Of a DNA stretch of 64,000 nucleotides, positions 35,347 through 43,874 are shown in pieces. The stretch spans positions 62,001 through 126,000 of the forward strand of contig JAFEBP010000004.1 in assembly GCA_018242605.1 (NCBI GenBank), written 5' to 3'. Below the pieces are notes generated by a model. It searched no databases, was not told the DNA's origin, and worked only from the letters and a program-made list of their open reading frames with translations. The position numbers and the translations under genes are program-made. Each line of letters opens with the position of its first letter. Positions within the stretch are counted from its first letter, which is position 1. The stretch is from Planctomycetota bacterium (GTDB taxonomy: Bacteria; Planctomycetota; Phycisphaerae; Phycisphaerales; UBA1924).

Positions 35347-36474
35347 TCACCCGTTCGCCACCAACTTCTGGCTCTGCTCCACGAACTTGTCCCCGCTCCA
35401 CGCCGCGTCCTTGGTCACCATCCCGCTCGCCGCGGCACGCTCCGCCGCCTTGGCCGCCGCCTGCCGCTGCACCAGGTCCGCGTGCGTCGTGATGTACTGC
35501 AACGAATGACCCTTGAACTCCGCGATCGTCTTGAAGCCGTGCTTGTCCATAAACGCGTTCAGCCCCTCGCACAGCTTCTTCACCAGTTCGTACCCGTGAA
35601 TCATCACGCCAGTGCAGACCTGCACCGTGTCGGCGCCCAGCAGGATGAACTGCGCCGCGTCCTCCCCGCTCTCCACGCCCCCGATGCCCGACAGGCTCCG
35701 CCCCGGGAACTCCGTCCGCATCATCCGGGCGCACTCCATCACCATCCGCAGCGCCACCGGACGCACGGCGCGGCACGAATACCCGCCCGGCGTCGAGTAC
35801 CCCTCCACCGTCGGCTCGGGCCGCAGTGTGTTCAGGTCCACGCCCATGATGCACAGGATCGTGTTGATCGCCGCGATCCCCTCGCACCCCGCCCGCAGCG
35901 CGGCCCGCGCCGGGTCCTCGATGTGCGTGATGTTCGGCGTCATCTTCGCCCACACCGGCACCTTCGCCGCGGCGTTCACCCAGCCGCACACCTCTTCCAG
36001 AATCTCCGGGCACTGGCCCATCGCCGCGCCCATCTTGCGCTCGGGCAGGCCGTGCGGGCACGAGAAGTTGAGTTCGAACGCGTCCACGCCCGCCTCCTGG
36101 CAGCGTTCCACAATCTCCACCCACGAGTCCTTGCGGTACTCCTCCATGATGCTCGCGATAAGACACCCCTGCGGATATTTGTCCTTCACCTGCTTGAACT
36201 CGTCGATCCACGTCGCGAACGGCCGGTCGGAGATGAGCTCGATGTTCTGCCAGCCCACGATCTCCTTCTCCGGCCCCACCCGCATGCGCGCGTAGCGCGG
36301 CGCCACGTTCACCACCTTGGAGGCGTCCAGGCTCACGGTCTTGGCGATCACCGCGCCCCACCCCTCCTTGAAGGCCTTGTTGATGACGTTGGCGTTGGTG
36401 CCCGGGGGCCCGCTGCCGATCACGAAGGGATTGGGCAGCGTCAGTCCATCAACGGTGACTCGTAGATCAGCCAT
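35347..36474 (-). CDS. PreA-like dihydropyrimidine/dihydroorotate dehydrogenase
   Basis: A 375-residue flavoprotein of the dihydroorotate dehydrogenase superfamily, closest in pattern to PreA, the catalytic subunit of NAD-dependent dihydropyrimidine dehydrogenase. Landmarks are NPFVIGSGPPGTN near residue 15, FELNFSCPHGLPERKMG near 135 (catalytic Cys in NFSCPH), KMTPN, AINTI and the FMN phosphate loop SGIGGVESGEDA. PreA normally ends in a ferredoxin-like domain with two 4Fe-4S clusters. Here the tail has no Cys clusters, and the partner PreT is not adjacent. It may therefore use another electron donor or serve pyrimidine synthesis. Confidence 0.82.
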   Translation of the reverse strand: MADLRVTVDGLTLPNPFVIGSGPPGTNANVINKAFKEGWGAVIAKTVSLDASKVVNVAPRYARMRVGPEKEIVGWQNIELISDRPFATWIDEFKQVKDKYPQGCLIASIMEEYRKDSWVEIVERCQEAGVDAFELNFSCPHGLPERKMGAAMGQCPEILEEVCGWVNAAAKVPVWAKMTPNITHIEDPARAALRAGCEGIAAINTILCIMGVDLNTLRPEPTVEGYSTPGGYSCRAVRPVALRMVMECARMMRTEFPGRSLSGIGGVESGEDAAQFILLGADTVQVCTGVMIHGYELVKKLCEGLNAFMDKHGFKTIAEFKGHSLQYITTHADLVQRQAAAKAAERAAASGMVTKDAAWSGDKFVEQSQKLVANG

Positions 36475-36669
36475 TCGCGATTGTACCAACGAGGCCGCGA
36501 CGGGCCCCGCGCTGTTACGAGACGTGCCCGGCCTGTAGGGCGGGCCGAAAAGAAACTTTGAACTCGCTCGGACAATTCCTGACAAAGCCCCCCGCGTGTT
36601 GCCGCATGTCTCTTCGGCGGCCACGTTTTCGCCGCAATCAGCCGAACCCCCCCAGACACGGAGTCCGCC

Positions 36670-38166
36670 ATGTTCAAGATCCACACCGGTTCTCGCTATC
36701 TCTTCGCCGCCGCCCTTTTGAGCGCCCTCGCCGGTTCCGCGATGGCCCAGACGGCCCCCACCTTCCACCTCGTGGGCGCTCTGCCCGGCACCAACACATT
36801 CAGTTCCGGCTACGGCGTTTCCGAGGACGGTTCGGTCGTCGTCGGCCACAGCGGCAACAACTACTACTACGGCTCCAGCAGCCACGCCTTCCGCTGGTCG
36901 ATTGATACCGGCATCGTCGACCTCGATCCCCTCGCCCCCGCGGCGGGCGCGTACGGAGTCTCCTCCGACGGCACCATCATCGTCGGCGGCGAGACCAGCG
37001 GCAGCGTCAAGGCCGTGCGCTGGGGCGGCAGTTCCAGCGGCGTGACCGACCAGTTGTACCACGGCGGCGAGTGCTACGGCCTCTCCCGCGACGGCAGCAC
37101 GGCGATCGGTTACTCGGCCTCCAGCGGCGGCGGCGGCACACGCCCCCACCGCGCGATCAAGTACGGCAACAGCGGACACGTCACGTTCATCGACACCGCC
37201 GCGGCGGGCTTCACCGACCCCACCACCAGCGAATCGCTCGCCACCAACACCGACGGTTCGGTCGTCGTGGGCTGGGGCGTCTTCGGCGGCGTGCAGCGGG
37301 CCTTCCGCTGGACCGAATCCACCAACATGGTCCCCATCACCACCGGCGCGGGCATCGCCAACGGCGTGAGCGGCGACGGCTCGATCGTCGTGGGTGAGTT
37401 CACCGTGGGCACGGCCCGCCACGCCTTCCGCTGGACCGCCGCGACCGGGCTCGTTGACCTGGGCTCGCTCCCGGGCATGGCCCGCAGCGTGGCCTACGCC
37501 ATCTCCACCGACGGCGCCACCATCATCGGCAAGACCCAGGCGACGCTCTCCGGCGGCGAGCAGCGCGCGTTCCTCTGGCGCGCCGACCTGGGCATGCAGG
37601 ACCTCAACACCGCCCTCGCGTCCGTCAAGCCCGCGGGCTACACCTTCACCGAGGCCCGCGCGATCAACTCCAACGGCTCGGTCATCGCCGGCGGCTCGCG
37701 CACGCCCACCGGCGGCGTCGAGGCCTGGGTCGCCACGCTCCCCAACTGCATCGCCCCCACCGTGGTGAGCAAGACCGACGCCACCGCCGCGAACGTGGGC
37801 GCCACCCTCGACCTCTCGGTCACCGTCGGCGGCTTCGCCCCCTTCACCTACCAGTGGCGCAAGGACTCGCAGACGATCGACGGCGCCACCGGCTCGCACC
37901 TCATCATCTCCCCCGCCGACTTTTCCGACACCGGCTCCTACGACTGCATCATCACCAACGCCTGCGGCGTCATCACCAGCGACCCCACCCCCGTCACTAT
38001 TTGCATCGCCGACTTCAACCAGGACGGCGGCGTTGACGGCGGCGACGCCGGCTCGTTCTTCGACGCCTGGGAAACCGGCAACGCCGCGGCGGACATCAAT
38101 CTCGACGGCGGCGTCGACGGCGCCGACGTGAGCACCTTCTTCATGCACTGGGAATCAGGCTGCTGA
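36670..38166 (+). CDS. Secreted HAF-repeat, Ig-like and dockerin-like protein
   Basis: A 498-residue exported protein with signal peptide ending SAMAQ (about residue 27). Residues 30-360 contain about six HAF-type repeats with patterns such as HAFRW, LVDLGSLPG and SxDGSxVVG, thought to form a beta-propeller. An Ig-like domain follows (about 365-440, with FTYQWRKDSQTI and DTGSYDCIITNACG). The C-terminus has two dockerin-like loops (DFNQDGGVDGGDA, DINLDGGVDGADV) and ends Glu-Ser-Gly-Cys. The function is unknown, probably at the cell surface. GGAG precedes the ATG, and a strong terminator follows. Confidence 0.87.
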   Translation: MFKIHTGSRYLFAAALLSALAGSAMAQTAPTFHLVGALPGTNTFSSGYGVSEDGSVVVGHSGNNYYYGSSSHAFRWSIDTGIVDLDPLAPAAGAYGVSSDGTIIVGGETSGSVKAVRWGGSSSGVTDQLYHGGECYGLSRDGSTAIGYSASSGGGGTRPHRAIKYGNSGHVTFIDTAAAGFTDPTTSESLATNTDGSVVVGWGVFGGVQRAFRWTESTNMVPITTGAGIANGVSGDGSIVVGEFTVGTARHAFRWTAATGLVDLGSLPGMARSVAYAISTDGATIIGKTQATLSGGEQRAFLWRADLGMQDLNTALASVKPAGYTFTEARAINSNGSVIAGGSRTPTGGVEAWVATLPNCIAPTVVSKTDATAANVGATLDLSVTVGGFAPFTYQWRKDSQTIDGATGSHLIISPADFSDTGSYDCIITNACGVITSDPTPVTICIADFNQDGGVDGGDAGSFFDAWETGNAAADINLDGGVDGADVSTFFMHWESGC

Positions 38167-38196
38167 GCCCGCGCTGAAAAACCAAGGCAGTATCCG

Positions 38197-38236
38197 TGCC
38201 GGTAGAGGGGAGGGTGTCCCCTCTACCGGCAGTTTT
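38197..38236 (+). terminator. Strong rho-independent terminator
   Basis: A perfect 15-bp stem (38197-38211 with 38217-38231), a 5-base loop and a GTTTTG tract. It ends the HAF/dockerin-like gene. Confidence 0.92.
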
Positions 38237-38429
38237 GCGTTGAAAACAATCTCTGTCATCGAAGCTTCACATCCCCTCTCCAAGCCCTCCCAACTGCCCC
38301 AACGGCCACTCAAAGCCGCAGGATTACCCTTGGGCTCAGACTACCTACTATTCCCCGGCTCCGGGAGGCCCCGAAAGCTCATCCCGCTGCTTCAGATGGA
38401 CCGCTCGATCGCGCGGCCAAGACCACGCC

Positions 38430-39950
38430 ATGACCCAAGAACCCAGCACAGTGTCCGAAAATCAACCGAATAACGAGCCCGCGAACATTCCGACTCCGGG
38501 AGTCGACGACGCGGTATCCGCCAACGAGGCCGACAGCAAGCCTGTCCATGCGCCCCACGGCAAGGGCGAAGTCTTTGACGATGTCGTCACCTTCGAGAGC
38601 ATGGGCCTGCGCAACAGCGTGCTCAAGGGAATCGCCTCCACCGGCTTCACCAAGCCCACGAAAACGCAGTCGATGCTGATGCCCGCCATCATGGCCGGCA
38701 AGGACGTGCTGGGCCAGGCCAAGACCGGCACGGGCAAGACCGCCGCGTTCGGCCTGCCGCTGCTCCACGGCCTGGAGCGCGACAAGCAGTTCCAGGCCCT
38801 CATCCTCGCGCCCACCCGCGAACTGGCCATCCAGATCACCGCCGAACTCGAAGAACTCGGCCAGCACACGCCCATCAAGCCCGTCTGCCTCTTCGGCGGG
38901 CAGGCCGTTCGCCAGCAGGCCGGCCAGTTGCAGCGCGGCGGCGGCCAGATCGTCGTCGGTACCCCCGGCCGCGTGATGGACATGCTCGAGCGCCGCTTCA
39001 TCCACTTTAACGACATCAAGACGGTGATCCTGGACGAAGTCGACCGCATGCTGGATATCGGCTTCCGCGACGACATCCGCAAGATCCTGGAGAAGATCCC
39101 CCAGAAGCACCAGACCGTCTTCGTCTCCGCCACGATCTCGCCCGACATCGAACGGCTCGCCCGCAAGTTCATGCACGAGCCGGAAAAGATCATCGTCGCC
39201 AGCGGCAGCCTCACCGTCAGTCTGGTCGAGCAGCACTACATCTCTGTCAACCCGTGGGACAAGCGGCGGCTGCTCGTCCACATCCTCAAGAGCGAGGAGC
39301 CGGCCCTCACGCTGGTCTTCTGCCGCCTCAAGCGCGTCGTCGATGAACTCTGCGCCCTGCTCAACCGGCACAACATCGACGCCCACGCCATCCACGGCGA
39401 CATGCCTCAGGGCAAGCGCAACAGCACCATGCGCCGCCTGCGCGACGGCCAGCTCAGCGTGCTCGTCTGCTCCGACCTCGCCAGCCGCGGCATCGACGTC
39501 GACGACGTCTCCCACGTCATCAACTACGACCTGCCCGAAGACTCCGAGGTCTACGTGCACCGCATCGGCCGCACCGCCCGCGCCGGCCGCAAGGGCATCG
39601 CTTGGTCGCTGGTCACCCCCTCTCAGGGCGAACTGCTCACGAGCATCGAACTGCTCATCAACGCCGAGATCCCCGCCCGCGAGTACCCCGACTTCATCCC
39701 CAGCGATCCCCCGCCCGGCTACCGCGACCCCGACGAGCGCAAGCAGCAAGGCGGGCTCACACTCGCCTCCGCGCCCGAGGCCAAGCCCGCGGCGCCGATC
39801 GTCAACCGCATCGCCGCGGCGGCCAACCTCGAACTGCCCGCCCGCGACTCGGCCGACGCCACCAAGTTCCCCGGCGGTCTGGTCCCCACCAAGCTCCCGC
39901 CCCGGCGCATGCACGGCCGCATCCCCAGCGGCCGCCGCGGCGCTCCGTGA
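38430..39950 (+). CDS. DEAD-box RNA helicase (RhlE-like)
   Basis: A 506-residue ATP-dependent RNA helicase. About 50 polar N-terminal residues precede the Q motif (FESMGLRNSVLKGIASTGFT). Then come motif I AKTGTGKT, Ia PTRELA, Ib TPGR, motif II DEVD in place of DEAD, motif III SAT, and domain-2 motifs ending HRIGRTAR. A C-terminal tail of about 110 residues is basic and Pro-rich. The DEVD variant keeps the two essential acidic residues. Roles in ribosome assembly or RNA decay are typical. It is a single gene. Confidence 0.93.
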   Translation: MTQEPSTVSENQPNNEPANIPTPGVDDAVSANEADSKPVHAPHGKGEVFDDVVTFESMGLRNSVLKGIASTGFTKPTKTQSMLMPAIMAGKDVLGQAKTGTGKTAAFGLPLLHGLERDKQFQALILAPTRELAIQITAELEELGQHTPIKPVCLFGGQAVRQQAGQLQRGGGQIVVGTPGRVMDMLERRFIHFNDIKTVILDEVDRMLDIGFRDDIRKILEKIPQKHQTVFVSATISPDIERLARKFMHEPEKIIVASGSLTVSLVEQHYISVNPWDKRRLLVHILKSEEPALTLVFCRLKRVVDELCALLNRHNIDAHAIHGDMPQGKRNSTMRRLRDGQLSVLVCSDLASRGIDVDDVSHVINYDLPEDSEVYVHRIGRTARAGRKGIAWSLVTPSQGELLTSIELLINAEIPAREYPDFIPSDPPPGYRDPDERKQQGGLTLASAPEAKPAAPIVNRIAAAANLELPARDSADATKFPGGLVPTKLPPRRMHGRIPSGRRGAP

Positions 39951-39953
39951 CCA

Positions 39954-40937
39954 TCAGCGGATCAGCGACCCGGTCTCGACCGCCTCGAAATCCTGCCCCA
40001 GAATGCCGCCCAGCGCGTGCAGTTCATCGTCGTTCCATCGCGGGTCCGGCGCGCCCGAGAGGTACCAGTTTGATCCGTTGTCCGCGACGATCATGCCGTA
40101 CCGCTTCAGCGCCGTCACGATGGGCCGCACCGATGCGGGGAAGGCGGACTCCAGTACCGTTGGCTTGAGCCGCAGCCGCAGCCCCATCGGCGGGCGCGTG
40201 ACATCCGTTGAACTGCTCGCATAGTGCGTCGCCGGGTGAATGAACGCCCGCTGCGTCCGCTGCACCGTGAAGCGCAGCGCGTGCCGAATCTCTCGCCGCA
40301 GCACGCACTCGTCGTACCGCACCAACCCCGCGAAGATCGACAGCCCCGCGGCGTCCGCGCTCGTCCAATAGTCGGGCCGCAGCGTGTTGGAGGTCAGATC
40401 GAACACCGCCCCGCAATCGGCCCGCCACGAACCGTCCGCGTTCGCAAACGCGCGGTACATCTCGTACAGCTTCCTCGCCGTGGGATCAACCACGATCACG
40501 TGGCGATCGCCCGTGGAGTTCGCCCCGCCCTCGATCGGCGCTGTCGCCGGCACCGGGTACGGCCCCGGATCGCTCTGATCGGCGTACGCCAGGAACTGCA
40601 CCGGCACCCTGGACTGCTCCGGAGGCACCACGACATACGGAATCCCGTTGGGCGCGCCGTTGTACACGGTGCCGAAGTCCGGGTGCAGACGCCCCGCAAG
40701 CCCGATGCTCGCGATGTACGCCGCCGAGTTTGCGTGCACGGGGTACGCGGAAATATCGGTGTTCCACGGGTTGTTGGCCGGAAACACCGACAACCGCGAA
40801 AGGTCAGTGGGATCAAACTCCGCCAACGGCGGCTTAGCCGCGTTCGGCCGAACCCCGGGCTGTCGAGCCACGGCGCGTCCTGCCATCTGAGCCGCGCCGG
40901 TCGCCGCGGCCCACGCGATAAAGGCTCTCCGATCCAT
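39954..40937 (-). CDS. Tat- or Sec-exported hypothetical protein, 327 aa
   Basis: The N-terminus MDRRAFIAWAAATGAAQMAG has an RRAF start and a weak hydrophobic segment, resembling a Tat leader without the full twin-Arg consensus. The body contains FPANNPWNTDIS, DRHVIVVDP, LYEMYRAF, RREIRHALRFTV and MGLRLRLK, a pattern I recall from conserved secreted proteins of unknown function. Trp and His are frequent, so it could be an enzyme. It starts 15 bases after the kinase gene on the same strand and converges with the helicase gene. Confidence 0.75.
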   Translation of the reverse strand: MDRRAFIAWAAATGAAQMAGRAVARQPGVRPNAAKPPLAEFDPTDLSRLSVFPANNPWNTDISAYPVHANSAAYIASIGLAGRLHPDFGTVYNGAPNGIPYVVVPPEQSRVPVQFLAYADQSDPGPYPVPATAPIEGGANSTGDRHVIVVDPTARKLYEMYRAFANADGSWRADCGAVFDLTSNTLRPDYWTSADAAGLSIFAGLVRYDECVLRREIRHALRFTVQRTQRAFIHPATHYASSSTDVTRPPMGLRLRLKPTVLESAFPASVRPIVTALKRYGMIVADNGSNWYLSGAPDPRWNDDELHALGGILGQDFEAVETGSLIR

Positions 40938-40952
40938 GCCTCATCGTAGTGA

Positions 40953-43097
40953 TCAACCCCTGCGCAGCGCGCCCGTCAGCGCCAGCACTGCCATGGGGTC
41001 GCAGCCCCTGGCTTCCATGTGCTTGACGGCGGCGAGAAAGTTCTCCCGCTCGGCCTCCATGCGTTGCCGCCACGCCGATTCCGAAGCACCGGACATGTTC
41101 TCCCGGGCGCAGCGTGCCAGTTCGACATACGCCGCGGCGTGTCGGTCCCGCACCTCCGCCGCCGTGCCGGTGGCTTCCAGCCGCTCCAGCGCAAACTGCC
41201 GCACCGTCTCGAGCATCGAGTACCGCATGTCGCCCGAGGCATCCTCGTGCGAACTCACCAGCGACTTGTCCACCAGCCGCGTCAACTGATCGAGCACCTC
41301 GAACTCGTCCAACCCGCCCGCGACCGCCGCCGCGGCCTCCAACGTCCAGCCGCCCGCGAAAACGCTCCAGGCGCACAGCAACTTCTTCTCTTCATCGGTG
41401 AGCAGGTTGTAGCTCCACTCCACAGTGGCCCGCAGCGTCTGCTGACGCTCCACGCCCGCGGCGCCGCCCGTGAGCAACCGGAATCGCTGATCCAGCCGCT
41501 CGTTGATCTGGTCAGGCGAGAGCACTTTCACCCGGGCCGCCGCGAACTCGATCGCGAGCGGAATGCCGTCCAGCCTCCAGCAGATGGACGAAATCGCCGC
41601 GGCGTTGGCCGGCGTGAGTTCAAAGCCAGCTTTCGCGAGTTTGGCCCGCTCCACGAACAACCTCACGCTCTCGCTCTGGAGCATCTCCTCGAGCTGCTGA
41701 TCCGACTCGCCCGGCAGCGTGAGCGTCGGCACGCGATAGACCAGTTCCCCCGGCAGCCCCAGCGGCTCGCGGCTCGTCGCCACGATCCGCAGCGCGGGAC
41801 ACGACCGCAGCAGCGCATCGGCCAGCCTCGCCACCGACTGCAGAATGTGCTCGCAGTTGTCCAGGATCAGAAGCATCTTCGACTGCGCCAGCCGGGCCTG
41901 GAGCGCATCGAGCGAGGGCGCCACACCCGACACCTTCTGCAGCCCGATCGCCGCCCCCACCGTCGCCGCGACCGCCGACGCCTCGTTCACGCCCGCGAGT
42001 TCCACGATCCACACGCCCTCGTCGTGCTGCGCTTCCAGTTCGCGGCCCAGCCGCACCGCCAGCCGCGTCTTCCCGCACCCGCCCGGGCCCGCGAGCGTCA
42101 CCAGCCGCGCCGTGGGGATCAACTCCCGCAGCCGCGCCACCTGCGAGTCTCTCCCGATGAACGTCGTCGTCTCGGCAGGCAGGTTGCCCTGCACTTTCGG
42201 CGCGTGCGCCCGCGTGCCGCTGCCCCGCTTGCCCCGCGCGGCCTGCAGTTCCAGGCACGCGTCCCCAAGATCGCGCAGCCGCGAACCAACGTCCTTCACC
42301 ATGCACCGCGCCAGCAACTCCCGCACGATGTCCGGCGTGTCCTTGGGCAGGCGGTCCCAGTCCGGCTCGGCGCGAAGCACCGCGGCGATGCGATCGCTGA
42401 TCGTCTCCCCCGGGAACGCCGCCTTGCCCGTGAGCATCTCGTACAGCACGCAGCCGAACGAAAAGACGTCCGTGCGCTTGTCGATGGGCTTGCCGCGGGC
42501 CTGCTCGGGGCTCATGTAGCCCGGCGTCCCGATGACCTTGGCCTCTTCCGCAGGCATCGCGCCCACGATCGTCTCGGCCTCGGACGATGTCGGCCGCGGG
42601 TACTCGAGCGTCGCGGACGCTGCGATCCCGAAGTCCAGCACCTTCGCATCCCCCGCGGGAGTCACGCGCACGTTGTCGGGCTTAAGGTCCCGGTGGATGA
42701 TGCCCCGATTGTGCGCCGCTTCCACGCCGCGGGCGATCTGCTCGCTGATGTGCAGCGCCTCTGAAAGCTCCAGCGGCCCGTGCGACAGCTTCGCGTCAAG
42801 GCTTTCGCCCGGCACGTACTCGAGAATCAGGTACCGGGAGCCCTGGTCCTCTTGAATATCGAAAATCTGGCAGATGTGCGGATGACTCAGCGACGCCAGC
42901 ACCGACGCCTCGCGCTGGAACCGCTCGAGCCTGTACGGATCCAGCGCCAGGTGCTCGGGCAGGGCCTTCACCGCCACCTCGCGCGACAGCCGCGGGTCCA
43001 TCGCCAGGTACACCACGCCCATGCCGCCGCGGCCGAGCTCGCGGAGGATCTGGTACGGTCCGATGGACCTGTGGCTGCCTGGCGTCTGAGTGGGCAT
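40953..43097 (-). CDS. Ser/Thr protein kinase fused to a STAND-type ATPase
   Basis: A 714-residue regulator. Residues 14-280 form a Hanks-type kinase with Gly loop GRGGMG (22-27), Lys44, HRDLKPDN (Asp138) and DFG (Asp157), so it should be active. Residues 310-620 form an AfsR/NB-ARC-like ATPase with FIGRDSQVARL, Walker A GPGGCGKT (338-344) and Walker B MLLILDNCEH. A winged-helix region with VEWSYNLLTDEEKKLL follows. The protein then stops just after the first helix of what is normally a long TPR array. No membrane helix is seen. The ATG at 43097 starts right before the kinase fold. Confidence 0.88.
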   Translation of the reverse strand: MPTQTPGSHRSIGPYQILRELGRGGMGVVYLAMDPRLSREVAVKALPEHLALDPYRLERFQREASVLASLSHPHICQIFDIQEDQGSRYLILEYVPGESLDAKLSHGPLELSEALHISEQIARGVEAAHNRGIIHRDLKPDNVRVTPAGDAKVLDFGIAASATLEYPRPTSSEAETIVGAMPAEEAKVIGTPGYMSPEQARGKPIDKRTDVFSFGCVLYEMLTGKAAFPGETISDRIAAVLRAEPDWDRLPKDTPDIVRELLARCMVKDVGSRLRDLGDACLELQAARGKRGSGTRAHAPKVQGNLPAETTTFIGRDSQVARLRELIPTARLVTLAGPGGCGKTRLAVRLGRELEAQHDEGVWIVELAGVNEASAVAATVGAAIGLQKVSGVAPSLDALQARLAQSKMLLILDNCEHILQSVARLADALLRSCPALRIVATSREPLGLPGELVYRVPTLTLPGESDQQLEEMLQSESVRLFVERAKLAKAGFELTPANAAAISSICWRLDGIPLAIEFAAARVKVLSPDQINERLDQRFRLLTGGAAGVERQQTLRATVEWSYNLLTDEEKKLLCAWSVFAGGWTLEAAAAVAGGLDEFEVLDQLTRLVDKSLVSSHEDASGDMRYSMLETVRQFALERLEATGTAAEVRDRHAAAYVELARCARENMSGASESAWRQRMEAERENFLAAVKHMEARGCDPMAVLALTGALRRG

Positions 43098-43421
43098 CGC
43101 AGAACCCGGGCACACGAAGCGCGGGTTCAATGATTGGCCGGTCGCCGTGGTGCAGCCGTGCGGATCGGCGTCAAAATGGGTGCCGCTGGCGCCGGGCCCG
43201 CGCCCGGCGGCGGCCCCCGGCATGTCCCGCGTCACTCCAAGCATGGTCAGGCGGACTCCAGGCGGCGAACGGCAAACGCCCCGGGGACTCGCCCGGCGCC
43301 GCGGCATACGCCGACGTTCCCCACACCCGCAAGACATGCACGAGGTCAAATTATGTGCGCGAGAAAAACCGAATCATCCGATACCCCCTAGCACCGCACC
43401 GGCGGAGTACAGTCCGCCGAC
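43098..43421. other. Intergenic region between divergent genes
   Basis: About 324 bases between the kinase and the TSCPD gene. It is GC-rich for its first 200 bases and AT-richer near 43345-43390, where promoters are most likely. I found no clear -35/-10 pair, repeat or gene. Confidence 0.4.
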
Positions 43422-43868
43422 ATGGACCGTCGTTCGCCAGAAATCCCGTCACACCCCGGCGCCCAGGAAGGCGCGCCGCAGCAACCGCAGGAAGCACAGA
43501 GCATGGTCGCCGCACGCCAGTCGTTGCCCGTCACGCGGGATTCGATCACCCACAAGTTCAGCATCGGCCGTCACGAGGGCTACCTCACCATCGGCCTCTA
43601 CCCGGACGGCAAGCCCGGTGAGATCTTCCTCAAGATGAGCAAGGAAGGTTCCACCCTCTCGGGCATGTGCCAGGCCTTCTGCCGCGCCTTCAGCCTCTCC
43701 ATTCAGCACGGCCTGTCCGTTCGGGATGCGGTTGGTCGCTTCAAGGGCATGCGCTTCGAGCCCATGGGCGAAACGAGCAACCCCGAGATCCCCGAGGCCG
43801 ACTCGATCGTGGACTACATCGCCAAGTTCCTCGAGCTCAACTTCGCCGAGCCGCCCCGCCGCGGATGA
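43422..43868 (+). CDS. Free-standing TSCPD protein (NrdJ C-terminal-like)
   Basis: A 148-residue protein. From about residue 38 on it reads like the TSCPD region at the end of adenosylcobalamin-dependent (class II) ribonucleotide reductase NrdJ: ITHKFSIGRHEGYLTIGLY, GKPGEIFLKMSKEGST, FKGMRFEPMGETSNPEIP and SIVDYIAKFLELNF. In NrdJ this region follows the catalytic barrel. Here it is a separate gene with no catalytic part beside it, and no terminal CxxC-type pair is seen. It may assist a reductase encoded elsewhere or bind a nucleotide. An internal ATG at 43503 is the alternative start. Confidence 0.85.
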   Translation: MDRRSPEIPSHPGAQEGAPQQPQEAQSMVAARQSLPVTRDSITHKFSIGRHEGYLTIGLYPDGKPGEIFLKMSKEGSTLSGMCQAFCRAFSLSIQHGLSVRDAVGRFKGMRFEPMGETSNPEIPEADSIVDYIAKFLELNFAEPPRRG

Positions 43869-43874
43869 GCCCGC

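Noticed and set aside
35347..38148. Long N-terminal extension of the PreA-like frame to 38148 on the minus strand
   Set aside because: The extension is the antisense of the HAF/Ig/dockerin-like gene. The ATG at 36474 matches the family start.
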